From Actinomadura sp. 7K507 (GTDB taxonomy: Bacteria; Actinomycetota; Actinomycetes; Streptosporangiales; Streptosporangiaceae), in the NCBI RefSeq assembly GCF_004348425.1, contig NZ_SMKK01000058.1:1-43263 (forward strand): a DNA stretch of 43,263 nucleotides, given 5' to 3'. Shown piece by piece: positions 9,545-17,926 of this stretch. Each line of letters begins with the position of its first letter. Positions within the stretch are counted from its first letter, which is position 1. The position numbers and the translations under genes are program-made. A model generated the notes under the pieces. That model saw only the letters and a program-made list of their open reading frames with translations, ran no database searches and was not told the DNA's origin.

Positions 9545-10075
9545 TCAGCCTCCAGTCATCGCCGCCGCCAGCGTCCAGAAGAGGAACAGCACCGAGGTCG
9601 TCGCCGCCCACGCGACGGCCTGCCAGGAGAGTTCGCCGCAGCGGTGCGCCGCCGACAGCAGCCGCCGCAGCTCCACGTCGCGGATCCGGTCGTCCAGCGC
9701 GACCGCCGATCCGAAGGGCGTCCACGGCACGCCCGGGTCGACCGGCGAGCCGGTCCGGCCGCGCACCTCGGCGAGCACCGACACCAGCGTCCGGCGCGAC
9801 CGGACCGCGTAGGCGGCCGAGATCGCGAAGGAGCCGGCCAGCACGGGCAGCAGCGCCAGCGCGGCGAGGCCGGGCATGCCGGCCGCGAGCCGGGTCACGG
9901 TGCCGACGAGCACGAGGGCGAGGAACACCGCGGCGATGGCGGAGTCCCGGCCGCACAGCCGGACCAGCGTGCAGGCGTGCCCGAGGAGGTCCTCGGGCTT
10001 CTCCCTGTCCGGTCCGGGACGGAATGCGGTAATCAACGCTTCACCGTCCTCACGGGTTCGATCCTGATCTTCCAT
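9545..10075 (-). CDS. three-helix membrane protein resembling Pycsar TM effectors
   Basis: With the ATG at 10075 this is 176 residues. Segments are a short soluble N-terminus, TM1 about 45-65, TM2 about 69-91, a charged cytosolic stretch about 92-150 (LDDRIRDVELRRLL), and TM3 about 151-172, ending in MTGG. This is the topology of the Pycsar transmembrane effector family (DUF5706/PycTM), which damages the membrane when a cyclase makes cUMP or cCMP. The match is by topology and residue style, not by alignment, so it is tentative; an unrelated small membrane protein is the alternative. The start is unsure: ATG 10147 is in frame, and neither site has a good ribosome site. It ends 5 bases before the STAND gene and carries that gene's GGAGG, so translation is probably coupled. 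Confidence 0.6.
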   Translation of the reverse strand: MEDQDRTREDGEALITAFRPGPDREKPEDLLGHACTLVRLCGRDSAIAAVFLALVLVGTVTRLAAGMPGLAALALLPVLAGSFAISAAYAVRSRRTLVSVLAEVRGRTGSPVDPGVPWTPFGSAVALDDRIRDVELRRLLSAAHRCGELSWQAVAWAATTSVLFLFWTLAAAMTGG

Positions 10076-10207
10076 TTCCCATGGTGCGCTGGCAAGACGG
10101 AGATTTCCGTCCGTGAGCGCACGGTTCGACTGCGTCTGGTGACTCATCCGCGCCACGGGCCGGGGCGGGGGCGATCCCGGGCGCCGATGATGGAGGATGG
10201 AGTCTTC

Positions 10208-10251
10208 GCACCACCCGGTGCACCATCTACGTGCACCACCTACTTGCACCA
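10208..10251 (+). repeat. four phased GCACCA direct repeats between divergent genes
   Basis: GCACCA begins at 10208, 10220, 10233 and 10246 (spacings 12, 13, 13), seen as TGGTGC repeats on the other strand. They lie between the divergent membrane-protein and MBL genes, ending just before the GGGAGG ribosome site of the MBL gene. Near one-helical-turn phasing suggests cooperative binding of a regulator; a GGTGCACC palindrome sits in the second copy. No function is known. Confidence 0.6.
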
Positions 10252-10266
10252 TCGGCGGGAGGACGC

Positions 10267-10932
10267 ATGACCTACACGGGAAACGTCGAGACCGGCGGTC
10301 GTCCCGACGTCCGGGAACTGCCCGGCCTGACCGTCACGAAGGTGTCGGTCGGGCCCTACGACAACAACGCCTACGTGCTGCGCTGCACCGCCACCGGCGA
10401 GCAGCTGCTCATCGACGCGGCCAACGAGGCGCCCCGGCTCCTGGAGCTGATCGGCGACGGCCCCCTGGCCCGCATCGTCACCACGCACCGCCACCAGGAC
10501 CACTGGATGGCGCTGAGCGAGGTGGCCCGCGCCACCGGCGCCCCGGTCGCGGCGCACCCCCGCGACGCCGAGGCGCTGCCCGAGCCGGTCGCCGAGCCCG
10601 TCGAGCAGGGCGACACCGTCCGGGTGGGGGACGCGACCCTGGACGTCATTCACCTACGCGGCCACACGCCCGGCTCGATCGCGCTACTGTACGAAGCGGG
10701 CGGCGAACTGAGCGACCGCCCGCATCTGTTCACCGGCGACAGCCTGTTCCCCGGCGGCGTCGGCAACACCTGGGGCGACCCGACTCGCTTCAAGCAGCTG
10801 CTCTCCGACGTCGAGGAACGCGTTTTCGACCGACTCCCGGACGCCACCTGGTTCTACCCGGGCCACGGCAAGGATTCGACGCTGGGACGCGAACGTCCCG
10901 GGCTGCCCGAATGGCGGGACCGCGGCTGGTGA
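10267..10932 (+). CDS. MBL-fold metallo-hydrolase (glyoxalase II-like)
   Basis: This is a 221-residue soluble hydrolase. The binuclear zinc motif THRHQDH is complete at residues 73-79 (His74, His76, Asp78, His79), followed by GHTPGS with His133, TGDSLFPGG with Asp158, and YPGHGKD near the C-terminus. These are the standard ligands of the glyoxalase II/persulfide dioxygenase-like group; the substrate cannot be read from sequence. The ATG has GGGAGG 4 bases upstream, and the four GCACCA repeats lie in its leader. The next gene starts about 30 bases downstream on the same strand. Confidence 0.88.
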   Translation: MTYTGNVETGGRPDVRELPGLTVTKVSVGPYDNNAYVLRCTATGEQLLIDAANEAPRLLELIGDGPLARIVTTHRHQDHWMALSEVARATGAPVAAHPRDAEALPEPVAEPVEQGDTVRVGDATLDVIHLRGHTPGSIALLYEAGGELSDRPHLFTGDSLFPGGVGNTWGDPTRFKQLLSDVEERVFDRLPDATWFYPGHGKDSTLGRERPGLPEWRDRGW

Positions 10933-10962
10933 TCTTCCGGTCTCCCGGCGGAACAAGCGGTT

Positions 10963-11607
10963 GTGGGCGTTCGTTGCTCCAACCACATTTCGGGCCGAGA
11001 CCAGGAGACGACCATCCACGAAGTCCAGGAAGTGGATCCGGGACCCACCCTGCGTTATCCAGCGGGTTCTCTGGTGCTCGTAGCCGGCCTTCCAGGAGCC
11101 GGCAAGAGCACCCTGCTGAACCGCCTGTACGGGCTGCACGGTGACGAGACGGCGCCGGTGCCCGCCGGAGACGTCCTCGTCATCGACTCCGGCCAGTCCC
11201 GCAACCGGTGGGCGCGCTCCCTGCGGCTCTGCCCGGTCCGGCTGCGCACGCCGCTCGTCCACGCCACCCACGTGTGGCGGATCGGCCGCGCGATCCTCAC
11301 CGGCCGCGGCGTCGTCGCCCACACCCGCGGCACCTGGCCGCACATCCTGCACCTCTTCGCGTGGATGGCGCGCCACCGCGGCAATCACCTGCACCTGATC
11401 CTCATCGACGTCGATCCCAGGACGGCCCGCGCCGGCCAGTTCACGCGCGGCCGCGTCGTCACCCCCATCACCTTCGCCCGCCACTGCCGCCGCTGGCGCC
11501 CCCTCATCGCCCGCGCCCGCGGCGGCGGCCCCATCCCGCCCGCGACCGGCGTCACGATCCTTGACCGCGACACCGCGGACAAGCTCCAGGCGATCCACTT
11601 CACCTGA
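10963..11607 (+). CDS. P-loop NTPase, zeta-toxin/polynucleotide-kinase-like AAA protein
   Basis: The product is up to 214 residues. Walker A GLPGAGKST lies about 48 residues in, followed by an Asp-containing DSGQSRNRW stretch, a basic middle, a LILIDVDPRTARAGQ strand and an RGRVV...FARHCRRW motif. The last two are typical of small actinobacterial AAA/zeta-like kinases that phosphorylate a small molecule or nucleic acid end; the substrate is unknown. No antitoxin-like partner is present, so toxin function is not claimed. The start is uncertain: GTG 10963 gives the longest frame, while GTG 11032 would remove 23 poorly conserved residues; neither has a strong ribosome site. It follows the MBL gene by 30 bases. 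Confidence 0.7.
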   Translation: MGVRCSNHISGRDQETTIHEVQEVDPGPTLRYPAGSLVLVAGLPGAGKSTLLNRLYGLHGDETAPVPAGDVLVIDSGQSRNRWARSLRLCPVRLRTPLVHATHVWRIGRAILTGRGVVAHTRGTWPHILHLFAWMARHRGNHLHLILIDVDPRTARAGQFTRGRVVTPITFARHCRRWRPLIARARGGGPIPPATGVTILDRDTADKLQAIHFT

Positions 11608-11637
11608 CCCGCGTCAGGCGGCCTTGACGCTCTCGGT

Positions 11638-12900
11638 TCAGCTGAGGGCGGTGAACCAGCGGACGGTCTGGGCGGTGCCGGCGAGGTTGGCGCCCAGGTG
11701 GCGGGAGCCGCCGTAGAGCTTGTCGCCCACGTCGATGACCGGGGTGTGGACGCCGCGGGCGCGGAAGGCCGCGGCGCAGTGGTCGGTGTTGAGGGTCGTG
11801 GCCTGCTCGTCGTCGCTGATCTTGTAGAGGTGGACGGGGACGCGCGGGGTCCAGGCCGTGCAGACCTCCGCGTCGACGCGCAGGGCCTCGGCGAAGGCGC
11901 CGGACGGGTGGCGCAGGACCTCGAAGCCGCGCGGCTTGAGCAGTTCGCCGAGCGTTCCCGGAAGCCCCTTCAGCATGTCCGGGCCGGGGGTCGTGCCGTC
12001 GAAGTACTTCTCGACGTCGCTCGCGTACTCGTCCTCGAACACTTCCGAGGGGTCCTCGTAGATGCCGCCGTGGACGCGGTTCCAGGACGTGAGCAGGTAG
12101 GCGGCGTAGGCGACGGACATCTTCGGGTCGAGGTCGCCGTTCAGCAGGGCGGGCAGTTCGGCGCCCCGGAAGTCGTAGGCGCCGGCGATCGGGGCGACCG
12201 CGCGGATGCGGAAGTGCGGGTCGGCGCGGTCCTGGAGGGCCCGGGCCAGGCCGAGCGCCGATGACGCGCCCTGGGAGAACCCGGTCGCCAGGACCTGGCC
12301 GTCCAGGAAGCGGCCCTTCCACGGGACGAACTGCCGCGCGGCGCGGAGCATGTCGAGGGACGCGGAGGTCTCGGACGGGACGTGCTTCCACGGGTGGACA
12401 CCAGGCCCCTCGCCCAGCCCGAGGTAGTCGGGGGCGACGGCGGCGAAGCCCGCGGCGGCGTAGGTGACGGCCGGGCCGCGGTCCCAGACGCCGTCGGCGA
12501 TCGAGGGGGCGTCGGGCTTGTAGCTCGTCGTGCCGTGCGTGTACGAGACGGTACGGAGCCACCGGTCGTTGTTGCGGGGCAGGACGAGGAGGCCGCTGGC
12601 GGTGGTCGAGCGGCCGCGCGGGTCGATCGTCCGGTAGACGAGGCGGTAGGTGTCGACGCCGTACCGGACGGAGGCGGCGTCGAACTCCTCGCTCGCCAGC
12701 CACGTCCGCACCTGGCCGGCGGTCATGGTGCCGAGGTGGGTGGCGGAGACCAGGCGTCCCCTCGCCATGTGGTCGTGCGTGCGGGCGGGCCGGTCCCCGG
12801 TGCCGTCGCCCGCGAGGGCCGGCGCGGTTCCGGCGGTGATCGCGGCGCAGACGGCGGCGGCCGCGAGGCCGGCGGTCAGGCGGGACGTGGGACGCCTCAT
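11638..12900 (-). CDS. secreted lipase/alpha-beta hydrolase
   Basis: The 420-residue protein is an exported alpha/beta hydrolase of the secretory-lipase type. A Sec signal peptide covers about residues 1-30 (basic start, Ala-rich core, cleavage after ALA). The fold shows an oxyanion THG at 121-123, DYLGLGEG around 158-165, the nucleophile elbow GFSQG with Ser209, and a late GSRHLGAN containing the probable catalytic His. It is expected to hydrolyse ester lipids outside the cell. The gene lies alone on the minus strand, convergent with the P-loop gene and divergent from mscR (174-base gap with no clear motif). Confidence 0.85.
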   Translation of the reverse strand: MRRPTSRLTAGLAAAAVCAAITAGTAPALAGDGTGDRPARTHDHMARGRLVSATHLGTMTAGQVRTWLASEEFDAASVRYGVDTYRLVYRTIDPRGRSTTASGLLVLPRNNDRWLRTVSYTHGTTSYKPDAPSIADGVWDRGPAVTYAAAGFAAVAPDYLGLGEGPGVHPWKHVPSETSASLDMLRAARQFVPWKGRFLDGQVLATGFSQGASSALGLARALQDRADPHFRIRAVAPIAGAYDFRGAELPALLNGDLDPKMSVAYAAYLLTSWNRVHGGIYEDPSEVFEDEYASDVEKYFDGTTPGPDMLKGLPGTLGELLKPRGFEVLRHPSGAFAEALRVDAEVCTAWTPRVPVHLYKISDDEQATTLNTDHCAAAFRARGVHTPVIDVGDKLYGGSRHLGANLAGTAQTVRWFTALS

Positions 12901-13074
12901 GGCGGACTCCTTCTTTCGGGTGGGCTCCAGCCTCCGGCGCGGCCCGCCGGACGCGCATCACGCCGATCGGTGATCTTGGACCCGGTACCTGCGGGGGCCT
13001 TCCGTTCGGTCGAGACGGTGTGCCGGTGGGGAGGTAATAGGGTCGGAAGAAGATCGACGATGAGAGGCGGCAGC

Positions 13075-14157
13075 ATGGCGCAGCAGGTACGCGGGGTCAT
13101 CGCACCGGGCAAGGGGCAGCCGGTGCGGATCGAGACGATCCTCGTTCCGGATCCGGGGCCCGGAGAGGCGGTCGTCCGGGTCCAGGCGTGCGGGGTCTGC
13201 CACACCGACCTGCACTACCGCGAGGGCGGGATCAACGACGAGTTCCCGTTCCTGCTCGGGCATGAGGCCGCCGGGGTGGTCGAGACGGTGGGCGACGGGG
13301 TGACGGAGGTCGCGCCGGGCGACTTCGTGATCCTGAACTGGCGGGCGGTGTGCGGCCAGTGCCGGGCCTGCCTGCGCGGACGGCCCTGGTACTGCTTCGA
13401 CACGCACAACGCCGCGCAGAAGATGACGCTTGAGGACGGCACCGAGCTGTCGCCCGCGCTGGGCATCGGCGCGTTCGCCGACAAGACGCTGGTGGCCGCG
13501 GGGCAGTGCACCAAGGTCGACGCGGTGCGGCCCGAGGTCGCGGGGCTGCTGGGATGCGGCGTGATGGCGGGGATCGGCGCGGCGATCAACACCGGCGGGG
13601 TCGGCCGGGGCGACTCGGTCGCGGTGATCGGGTGCGGCGGCGTCGGCGCGGCGTCGGTGCTCGGGGCGCGGCTGGCGGGCGCGGCGACGATCATCGCGGT
13701 CGATCTGGACGAGCGGAAGCTGACCACGGCGTCCGCGCTGGGCGCGACCCACACCGTCAACGGCGGGGACAGGGACGTCGTCGAGGCGGTGCGGGAGCTG
13801 ACGGGCGGGTTCGGCGCGGACGTCGTCATCGAAGCGGTCGGCCGCCCGGAGACCTACGAGCAGGCGTTCTACGCCCGGGATCTCGCCGGGACGGTGGTGC
13901 TGGTCGGGGTGCCGACCCCGGAGATGAAGCTGGAGCTTCCGCTGCTGGACGTGTTCGGGCGGGGCGGGTCGCTGAAGTCGTCGTGGTACGGCGACTGCCT
14001 GCCCTCACGGGACTTCCCGATGCTCATCGACCTCTATTCGCAGGGGCGCCTTGACCTGGACGCGTTCGTGTCCGAGACGATCGAGCTGGACGGCGTCGAG
14101 GCCGCGTTCGAGAAGATGCACCACGGCGACGTGCTGCGCTCGGTGGTGATGCTCTGA
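13075..14157 (+). CDS. mscR: S-(hydroxymethyl)mycothiol dehydrogenase
   Basis: A zinc-dependent class III-type alcohol dehydrogenase of 360 residues. It oxidises the adduct of formaldehyde and mycothiol with NAD and can also reduce S-nitrosomycothiol. The catalytic zinc ligands include Cys39 (ACGVCH) and His63 (GHE); the structural zinc cluster is Cys93, 96, 99 and 107. The Rossmann motif GCGGVG appears near residue 187. Start at ATG 13075 ([10 protein letters not shown]) is preferred over an in-frame ATG at 13060, because it matches the usual N-terminus and has GAGAGG upstream. Its stop overlaps the next start (ATGA), so the two genes form one unit. Confidence 0.93.
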   Translation: MAQQVRGVIAPGKGQPVRIETILVPDPGPGEAVVRVQACGVCHTDLHYREGGINDEFPFLLGHEAAGVVETVGDGVTEVAPGDFVILNWRAVCGQCRACLRGRPWYCFDTHNAAQKMTLEDGTELSPALGIGAFADKTLVAAGQCTKVDAVRPEVAGLLGCGVMAGIGAAINTGGVGRGDSVAVIGCGGVGAASVLGARLAGAATIIAVDLDERKLTTASALGATHTVNGGDRDVVEAVRELTGGFGADVVIEAVGRPETYEQAFYARDLAGTVVLVGVPTPEMKLELPLLDVFGRGGSLKSSWYGDCLPSRDFPMLIDLYSQGRLDLDAFVSETIELDGVEAAFEKMHHGDVLRSVVML

Positions 14158-14786
14158 TGGCGGCGAGCATCGGCCACATCGTCACGTCCGGGACGTTCTC
14201 GCTGGACGGCGGCACGTGGGAGGTCGACAACAACGTCTGGATCGTCGGCGACGACAGCGAGGCGATCGTCATCGACGCCGCGCACGACGCCGGCGCGATC
14301 GCGGAGGCGCTCGGCGGCCGGCGGCTGGTGGCCATCGTGTCCACGCACGGCCACGACGACCACATCGACGCCGCGCCCGCGCTGAAGGCCCGCACCGGCG
14401 CGCCCGTCCTGCTGCATCCGGACGACCTGATGCTGTGGAAGCAGAAGCATCCGGACACGAGCCCCGATGGCGATCTGGCCGACGGGCAGGTCATCACGGT
14501 CGCGGGGACCGATCTCACCGTCCTGCACACTCCCGGGCACAGCCCCGGCGCGGTGTGCCTGCACGCGCCGGCGCTGGGCACGGTGTTCTCCGGCGACACG
14601 CTGTTCAACGGCGGGCCGGGCGCGACGGGTCGGTCGTTCTCCGACTTCCCGACGATCATCACCTCGATCCGGGAGCGGCTGCTGACGCTGCCCGCGGAGA
14701 CTGCGGTGCGGACCGGCCACGGCGACTCCACCACCATCGGCGGCGAGGCGCCGCATCTGGACGAGTGGATCGCCCGCGGCCACTGA
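14157..14786 (+). CDS. MBL-fold hydrolase partner of mscR (probable S-formylmycothiol hydrolase)
   Basis: A 209-residue metallo-beta-lactamase-fold enzyme with an intact STHGHDDH motif (His64, His66, Asp68, His69), then HTPGHSPG and SGDTLF, and a C-terminal RTGHGD. Sharing the ATGA overlap with mscR, it is the counterpart of the MBL gene that follows adhE2/mscR in mycobacteria. The likely role, by synteny, is hydrolysing S-formylmycothiol to formate and free mycothiol, completing formaldehyde disposal. The biochemical role is inferred from context, not shown by the sequence. Confidence 0.85.
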   Translation: MAASIGHIVTSGTFSLDGGTWEVDNNVWIVGDDSEAIVIDAAHDAGAIAEALGGRRLVAIVSTHGHDDHIDAAPALKARTGAPVLLHPDDLMLWKQKHPDTSPDGDLADGQVITVAGTDLTVLHTPGHSPGAVCLHAPALGTVFSGDTLFNGGPGATGRSFSDFPTIITSIRERLLTLPAETAVRTGHGDSTTIGGEAPHLDEWIARGH

Positions 14787-14820
14787 GCCGCCGACCCACC
14801 GAGCCGCCGAGCCCCTGACG

Positions 14821-16413
14821 TCAGGACGGGACGCGTCCGGCCGGGCGGGGCGTGGCGAGCCTGGTCGCGCGGGTGCGGCCGCGCAGGACGGTCTCCTCGC
14901 CCAGCGACCAGTGCGCCGCCTCGCCCGGGTCGGCGCGGGCGACGAGGGAGCCCGCCGCGTAGACGCGTTCCGGGATGCTCTTGGCGAGGTCGGTGAGGCG
15001 GGCCGCCTCGTTCACCGGGTCGCCGATCACGGTGTACTCGAAGCGTTCCTCGGCGCCGATGTGCCCGGCGACGGCCTCGCCCGCGGAGACGCCGACGGCC
15101 GCCTCCAGGCCGGGGATGTCGGAGCGCAGGCGGCGGGCCAGCTCGCGGGACGCGGCGAGGGCGCGGCCGGGGGCGCCGTCCAGGTCGAGGGGCGCGCCGA
15201 AGATCGCGAGCGCGGCGTCGCCCTCGAACTTGTTGATCCAGCCGCCGTGCGCGCCGACCACCTCGACGACCACGGCGAAGAAGTCGTTGAGCAGCCGGAC
15301 GACCTCGGCGGGGGGGTGGCCGGCGGCGAGCCGGGTGGAGCCGATGATGTCCACGAAGATCACCGCGACCTCGCGGAGTTCGCCGCCGAGGTCGACGCCG
15401 CGCTCGACGGCGACGCGCGCCGCGTCCTCGCCGACCTGCCGGCCGAACAGGTCCTGGAGCCGTTCGTGCTCGCGCAGCCCGGCGGCCATGTGGTTGAACC
15501 CGGCCTGCAGCAGGCCGACCTCGCTGGCGTCGTAGACGGGCACCTCGACGTCCAGGTCGCCGCGTTCCACCTTGGCCAGGCCGAGCCGCACGGACTCGAC
15601 CGGGTCGGAGATCGCGCGGGCGGCGCCGTAGGTGACGCCGAGCCCGACGACGAGCGCGATCCCGCCGAGGGCGAGCACGGCGAGCGCGAAGTCCCGCACG
15701 GTGATCCTGGCGATGAGGAACGAGCCGACCGCCAGCGTGATCAGCCCGAGGATCGGGACGGCGGTGCCGAGCCCCCAGGCGAGGACCGAGCGCGCGACGA
15801 CGCCCGGCAGGCCGGTGCGGCGCGGCATCTCGCTGCGCAGCGCCGTGGTCACCGCGCGGCGGAGCAGCCGCTCGCTCAGCAGGTACACGACGGTGCAGGT
15901 GGTCAGGCCGCCGAGCAGGCTGGTGAGGCCGAGCTTGACGGCGAGCAGCCCGGAGAACGGCGCGTTGATGATCACCCAGCCGACCGTTCCGATGCCCCAC
16001 AGGCTCAGGTGCAGGGCCATCAGGCGCAGCGGGCCGTACAGCAGCAGGGAGCGCTCGTGCCGGTCGGGCTCCTCGTGCCGTTCGACCAGGCGGTGGACGC
16101 GGCGGAAGAAGCGTTCGCCGAGCACGAGGCCGACGGGCATCGCGGCGGCGACGTAGGCGATGAAGACGATCAGGTTGAACAACTGCAGCCGATGGGAGAC
16201 GTCGCCGACCGGGTCGGGCATGAGCACCGCGAAGGCGAGCACGACCAGCGCGCCGACGAGGTTGGCGAGCCCGGTCGCGATCGTCACCAGGATGCGGGCG
16301 CGGCGGGCGATCCGTTCCCGGGTGTCGTCCGGGCCGCCGTCGACGAACCGCCACAGGGGGCCGAACAGGATCCGCCTGGGCCGTGGCGCAGGCTCCGCCG
16401 TGTCGGTCTCCAT
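14821..16413 (-). CDS. membrane class III adenylate cyclase (six TM, HAMP, cyclase)
   Basis: The 530-residue protein has six predicted membrane helices (about residues 42-65, 78-99, 128-150, 160-182, 207-235, 240-265), a HAMP domain about 266-320 and a class III cyclase domain from about 348. All catalytic residues are visible: metal Asp355 and Asp399, adenine-specifying Lys395 and Asp465, transition-state Asn468 and Arg472. It should therefore make cAMP, as do the M. tuberculosis Rv1318c-1320c/Rv3645 enzymes with this layout. The ATG at 16413 follows a GATAAT box by about 11 bases, suggesting a leaderless or near-leaderless transcript. Divergent from the MFS gene. It could supply ligand to the Crp proteins at 4.9-9.5 kb; that is inference. 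Confidence 0.9.
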   Translation of the reverse strand: METDTAEPAPRPRRILFGPLWRFVDGGPDDTRERIARRARILVTIATGLANLVGALVVLAFAVLMPDPVGDVSHRLQLFNLIVFIAYVAAAMPVGLVLGERFFRRVHRLVERHEEPDRHERSLLLYGPLRLMALHLSLWGIGTVGWVIINAPFSGLLAVKLGLTSLLGGLTTCTVVYLLSERLLRRAVTTALRSEMPRRTGLPGVVARSVLAWGLGTAVPILGLITLAVGSFLIARITVRDFALAVLALGGIALVVGLGVTYGAARAISDPVESVRLGLAKVERGDLDVEVPVYDASEVGLLQAGFNHMAAGLREHERLQDLFGRQVGEDAARVAVERGVDLGGELREVAVIFVDIIGSTRLAAGHPPAEVVRLLNDFFAVVVEVVGAHGGWINKFEGDAALAIFGAPLDLDGAPGRALAASRELARRLRSDIPGLEAAVGVSAGEAVAGHIGAEERFEYTVIGDPVNEAARLTDLAKSIPERVYAAGSLVARADPGEAAHWSLGEETVLRGRTRATRLATPRPAGRVPS

Positions 16414-16499
16414 GAGCGTGCAGATTATCCGGTCAAATCCACCTAAACCGCCCGACGCCCGGAATCTGGCCGCAAGTGCGGGAAGTTCCCGGCGGCGCG

Positions 16500-16522
16500 G
16501 TGGGTTCATTCACTGAACCCAC
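16500..16522 (+). promoter_or_regulatory. 23-bp inverted repeat upstream of the MFS gene, likely operator
   Basis: GTGGGTTCA and TGAACCCAC are perfect 9-bp arms around TTCAC, ending about 24 bases before the MFS start. Size and position suit a repressor site (TetR- or MarR-like). No regulator gene lies next to it, so the binding protein is unknown. A hairpin in the leader RNA is the alternative. Confidence 0.45.
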
Positions 16523-16546
16523 TGATCGGCACCCCCGGGAGAGCCC

Positions 16547-17926
16547 ATGACGTCCGTGGCGGCCTCCCGCGCCCCGCGCCGCACGCCCGGTCCCGCGGCG
16601 GCGCTGGCTGTCCCCGCCGCCGCGACGCTGCTGGCGCTCATGAACTACACGGCGCCTATGGCGGCGCTGACCGACACGGCGCGGGGCCTGCACGCGGACG
16701 CGACGGCACAGATCTGGCTGATGAGCTCCATCAGCCTCGGTCTCGCGGCGGCGCTGCTCGCCGTCGGCAGCCTCGCCGACGACCACGGACGGCGGCGCGT
16801 GTTCCTGATCGGCGCCGCGACGCTCGCCGCGTCCAGCGTCGCCTGCGCCGTGGCGCCCAACGCGGCGGTCTTCGTCGCCGGGCGGATCGTGCAGGGAGCC
16901 GCGAGCGCGGCGCTCCTGGCGACCGGGCTCGGCATCATCGCCGCCTCGTTCGCGCCCGGGCCGGGCCGGGCGCACGCCACCGGGGTCTGGGGGGCGATGC
17001 TCGGCCTCGGCATCGCGCTCGGCCCGATCGCCTCCGCCGGTCTCGCCGAGGCCGGCGACTGGCGGCTCTGGTACTGGGCGGCGGCGCTGGCCTCGGCGCT
17101 GCTCGGAGCGGTGGCCCTCCGGCTGGAGGAGTCCCGCGCCGACCGGCCGCGCGGACTGGACCTGCCCGGCCTGCTCACCATGTGCCTGGGCGTGGGCGCG
17201 CTGGTCACGGCGATCACCTGGGGCCGGCTGGGCTGGACGCGCCCGGCGGTCCCGGCGCTGTTCGCGGCGGCGGCCGTGCTGCTCGCGGCGTTCGCCGTGA
17301 TCGAAGCGCGGCGCCGGGAGCCCATGCTCGACCTCGGGCTGCTGCGGCGGCCCGCGTTCCTGCTGTCGATCTCGGGGGCGATGGTCACCGGGCTCGGCGT
17401 GATCGGGATCATGAGCTACCTGCCGACCATGATGACCCTGGTCATGGACATATCCCCGCTCGTGGCGGCGCTGGTCCTGGTGTTCTGGTCGGGGCTGTCG
17501 TTCCTCGCCGCGCTGCAGGCCCGCCGCCTGCCCGCCCGGTTCCCCGCCGGGCGGCTGCTCGGCGCCGGGCTCGCGCTCTGCGCCGCCGGGCAGTTCGCGA
17601 TGCTCGGGATGGCCCCGCAGGACCACTGGGGACGGCTCGTCCCCGGGCTGATCGTGGCCGGGCTGGGCGGCGGCCTCTCCAACGCGATGCTCGCCAGGCT
17701 GGCCGTGGACAGCGTCCCCGCCGACCGCGCGAGCATGGGGACGGGCGCCAACAACACCGCCCGCTACGTCGGCGCGTCGGTGGGCGTCGCGATCGTGGGC
17801 GCCATCGCCACCGGTTCGGGCACCGGCGTGGCCGAACTCGCCCACGGCACCAACGTGGCGATGTTCGTGTCCGCCGTCATCGCCTCGGCCGGAGCCGTCC
17901 TCGCGCTCGTGATCCGCGTCAGGTGA
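16547..17926 (+). CDS. MFS transporter, drug:H+ antiporter type
   Basis: A 459-residue polytopic protein with 12 or more hydrophobic helices. The loop 2-3 signature appears as GSLADDHGRRRVF, and motif-C-like glycine-rich segments lie in helix 5 (GLGIALGPIASAG). These place it in the DHA2-like multidrug efflux group. Substrate is unknown. The ATG has GGGAGAG about 6 bases upstream and a 23-bp inverted repeat before that. Its end overlaps the end of the convergent von Willebrand gene by 8 bases, so transcripts from the two genes would be complementary at their 3' ends. Confidence 0.88.
   Translation: MTSVAASRAPRRTPGPAAALAVPAAATLLALMNYTAPMAALTDTARGLHADATAQIWLMSSISLGLAAALLAVGSLADDHGRRRVFLIGAATLAASSVACAVAPNAAVFVAGRIVQGAASAALLATGLGIIAASFAPGPGRAHATGVWGAMLGLGIALGPIASAGLAEAGDWRLWYWAAALASALLGAVALRLEESRADRPRGLDLPGLLTMCLGVGALVTAITWGRLGWTRPAVPALFAAAAVLLAAFAVIEARRREPMLDLGLLRRPAFLLSISGAMVTGLGVIGIMSYLPTMMTLVMDISPLVAALVLVFWSGLSFLAALQARRLPARFPAGRLLGAGLALCAAGQFAMLGMAPQDHWGRLVPGLIVAGLGGGLSNAMLARLAVDSVPADRASMGTGANNTARYVGASVGVAIVGAIATGSGTGVAELAHGTNVAMFVSAVIASAGAVLALVIRVR

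Noticed and set aside
9540..9956. Extension of the STAND protein upstream to 9956
   Set aside because: The extra residues are an Arg/Pro-rich shadow of the membrane-protein gene; the TTG with GGAGG gives a sensible start.
10963..11607. Toxin-antitoxin system (zeta-like toxin)
   Set aside because: No antitoxin-sized gene precedes it, and small P-loop kinases of this kind are widespread without toxin function.
14814..14825. CCTGACGTCAGG palindrome, cAMP-response-element-like
   Set aside because: The eukaryotic element has no bacterial meaning; the palindrome covers the cyclase stop between convergent genes.
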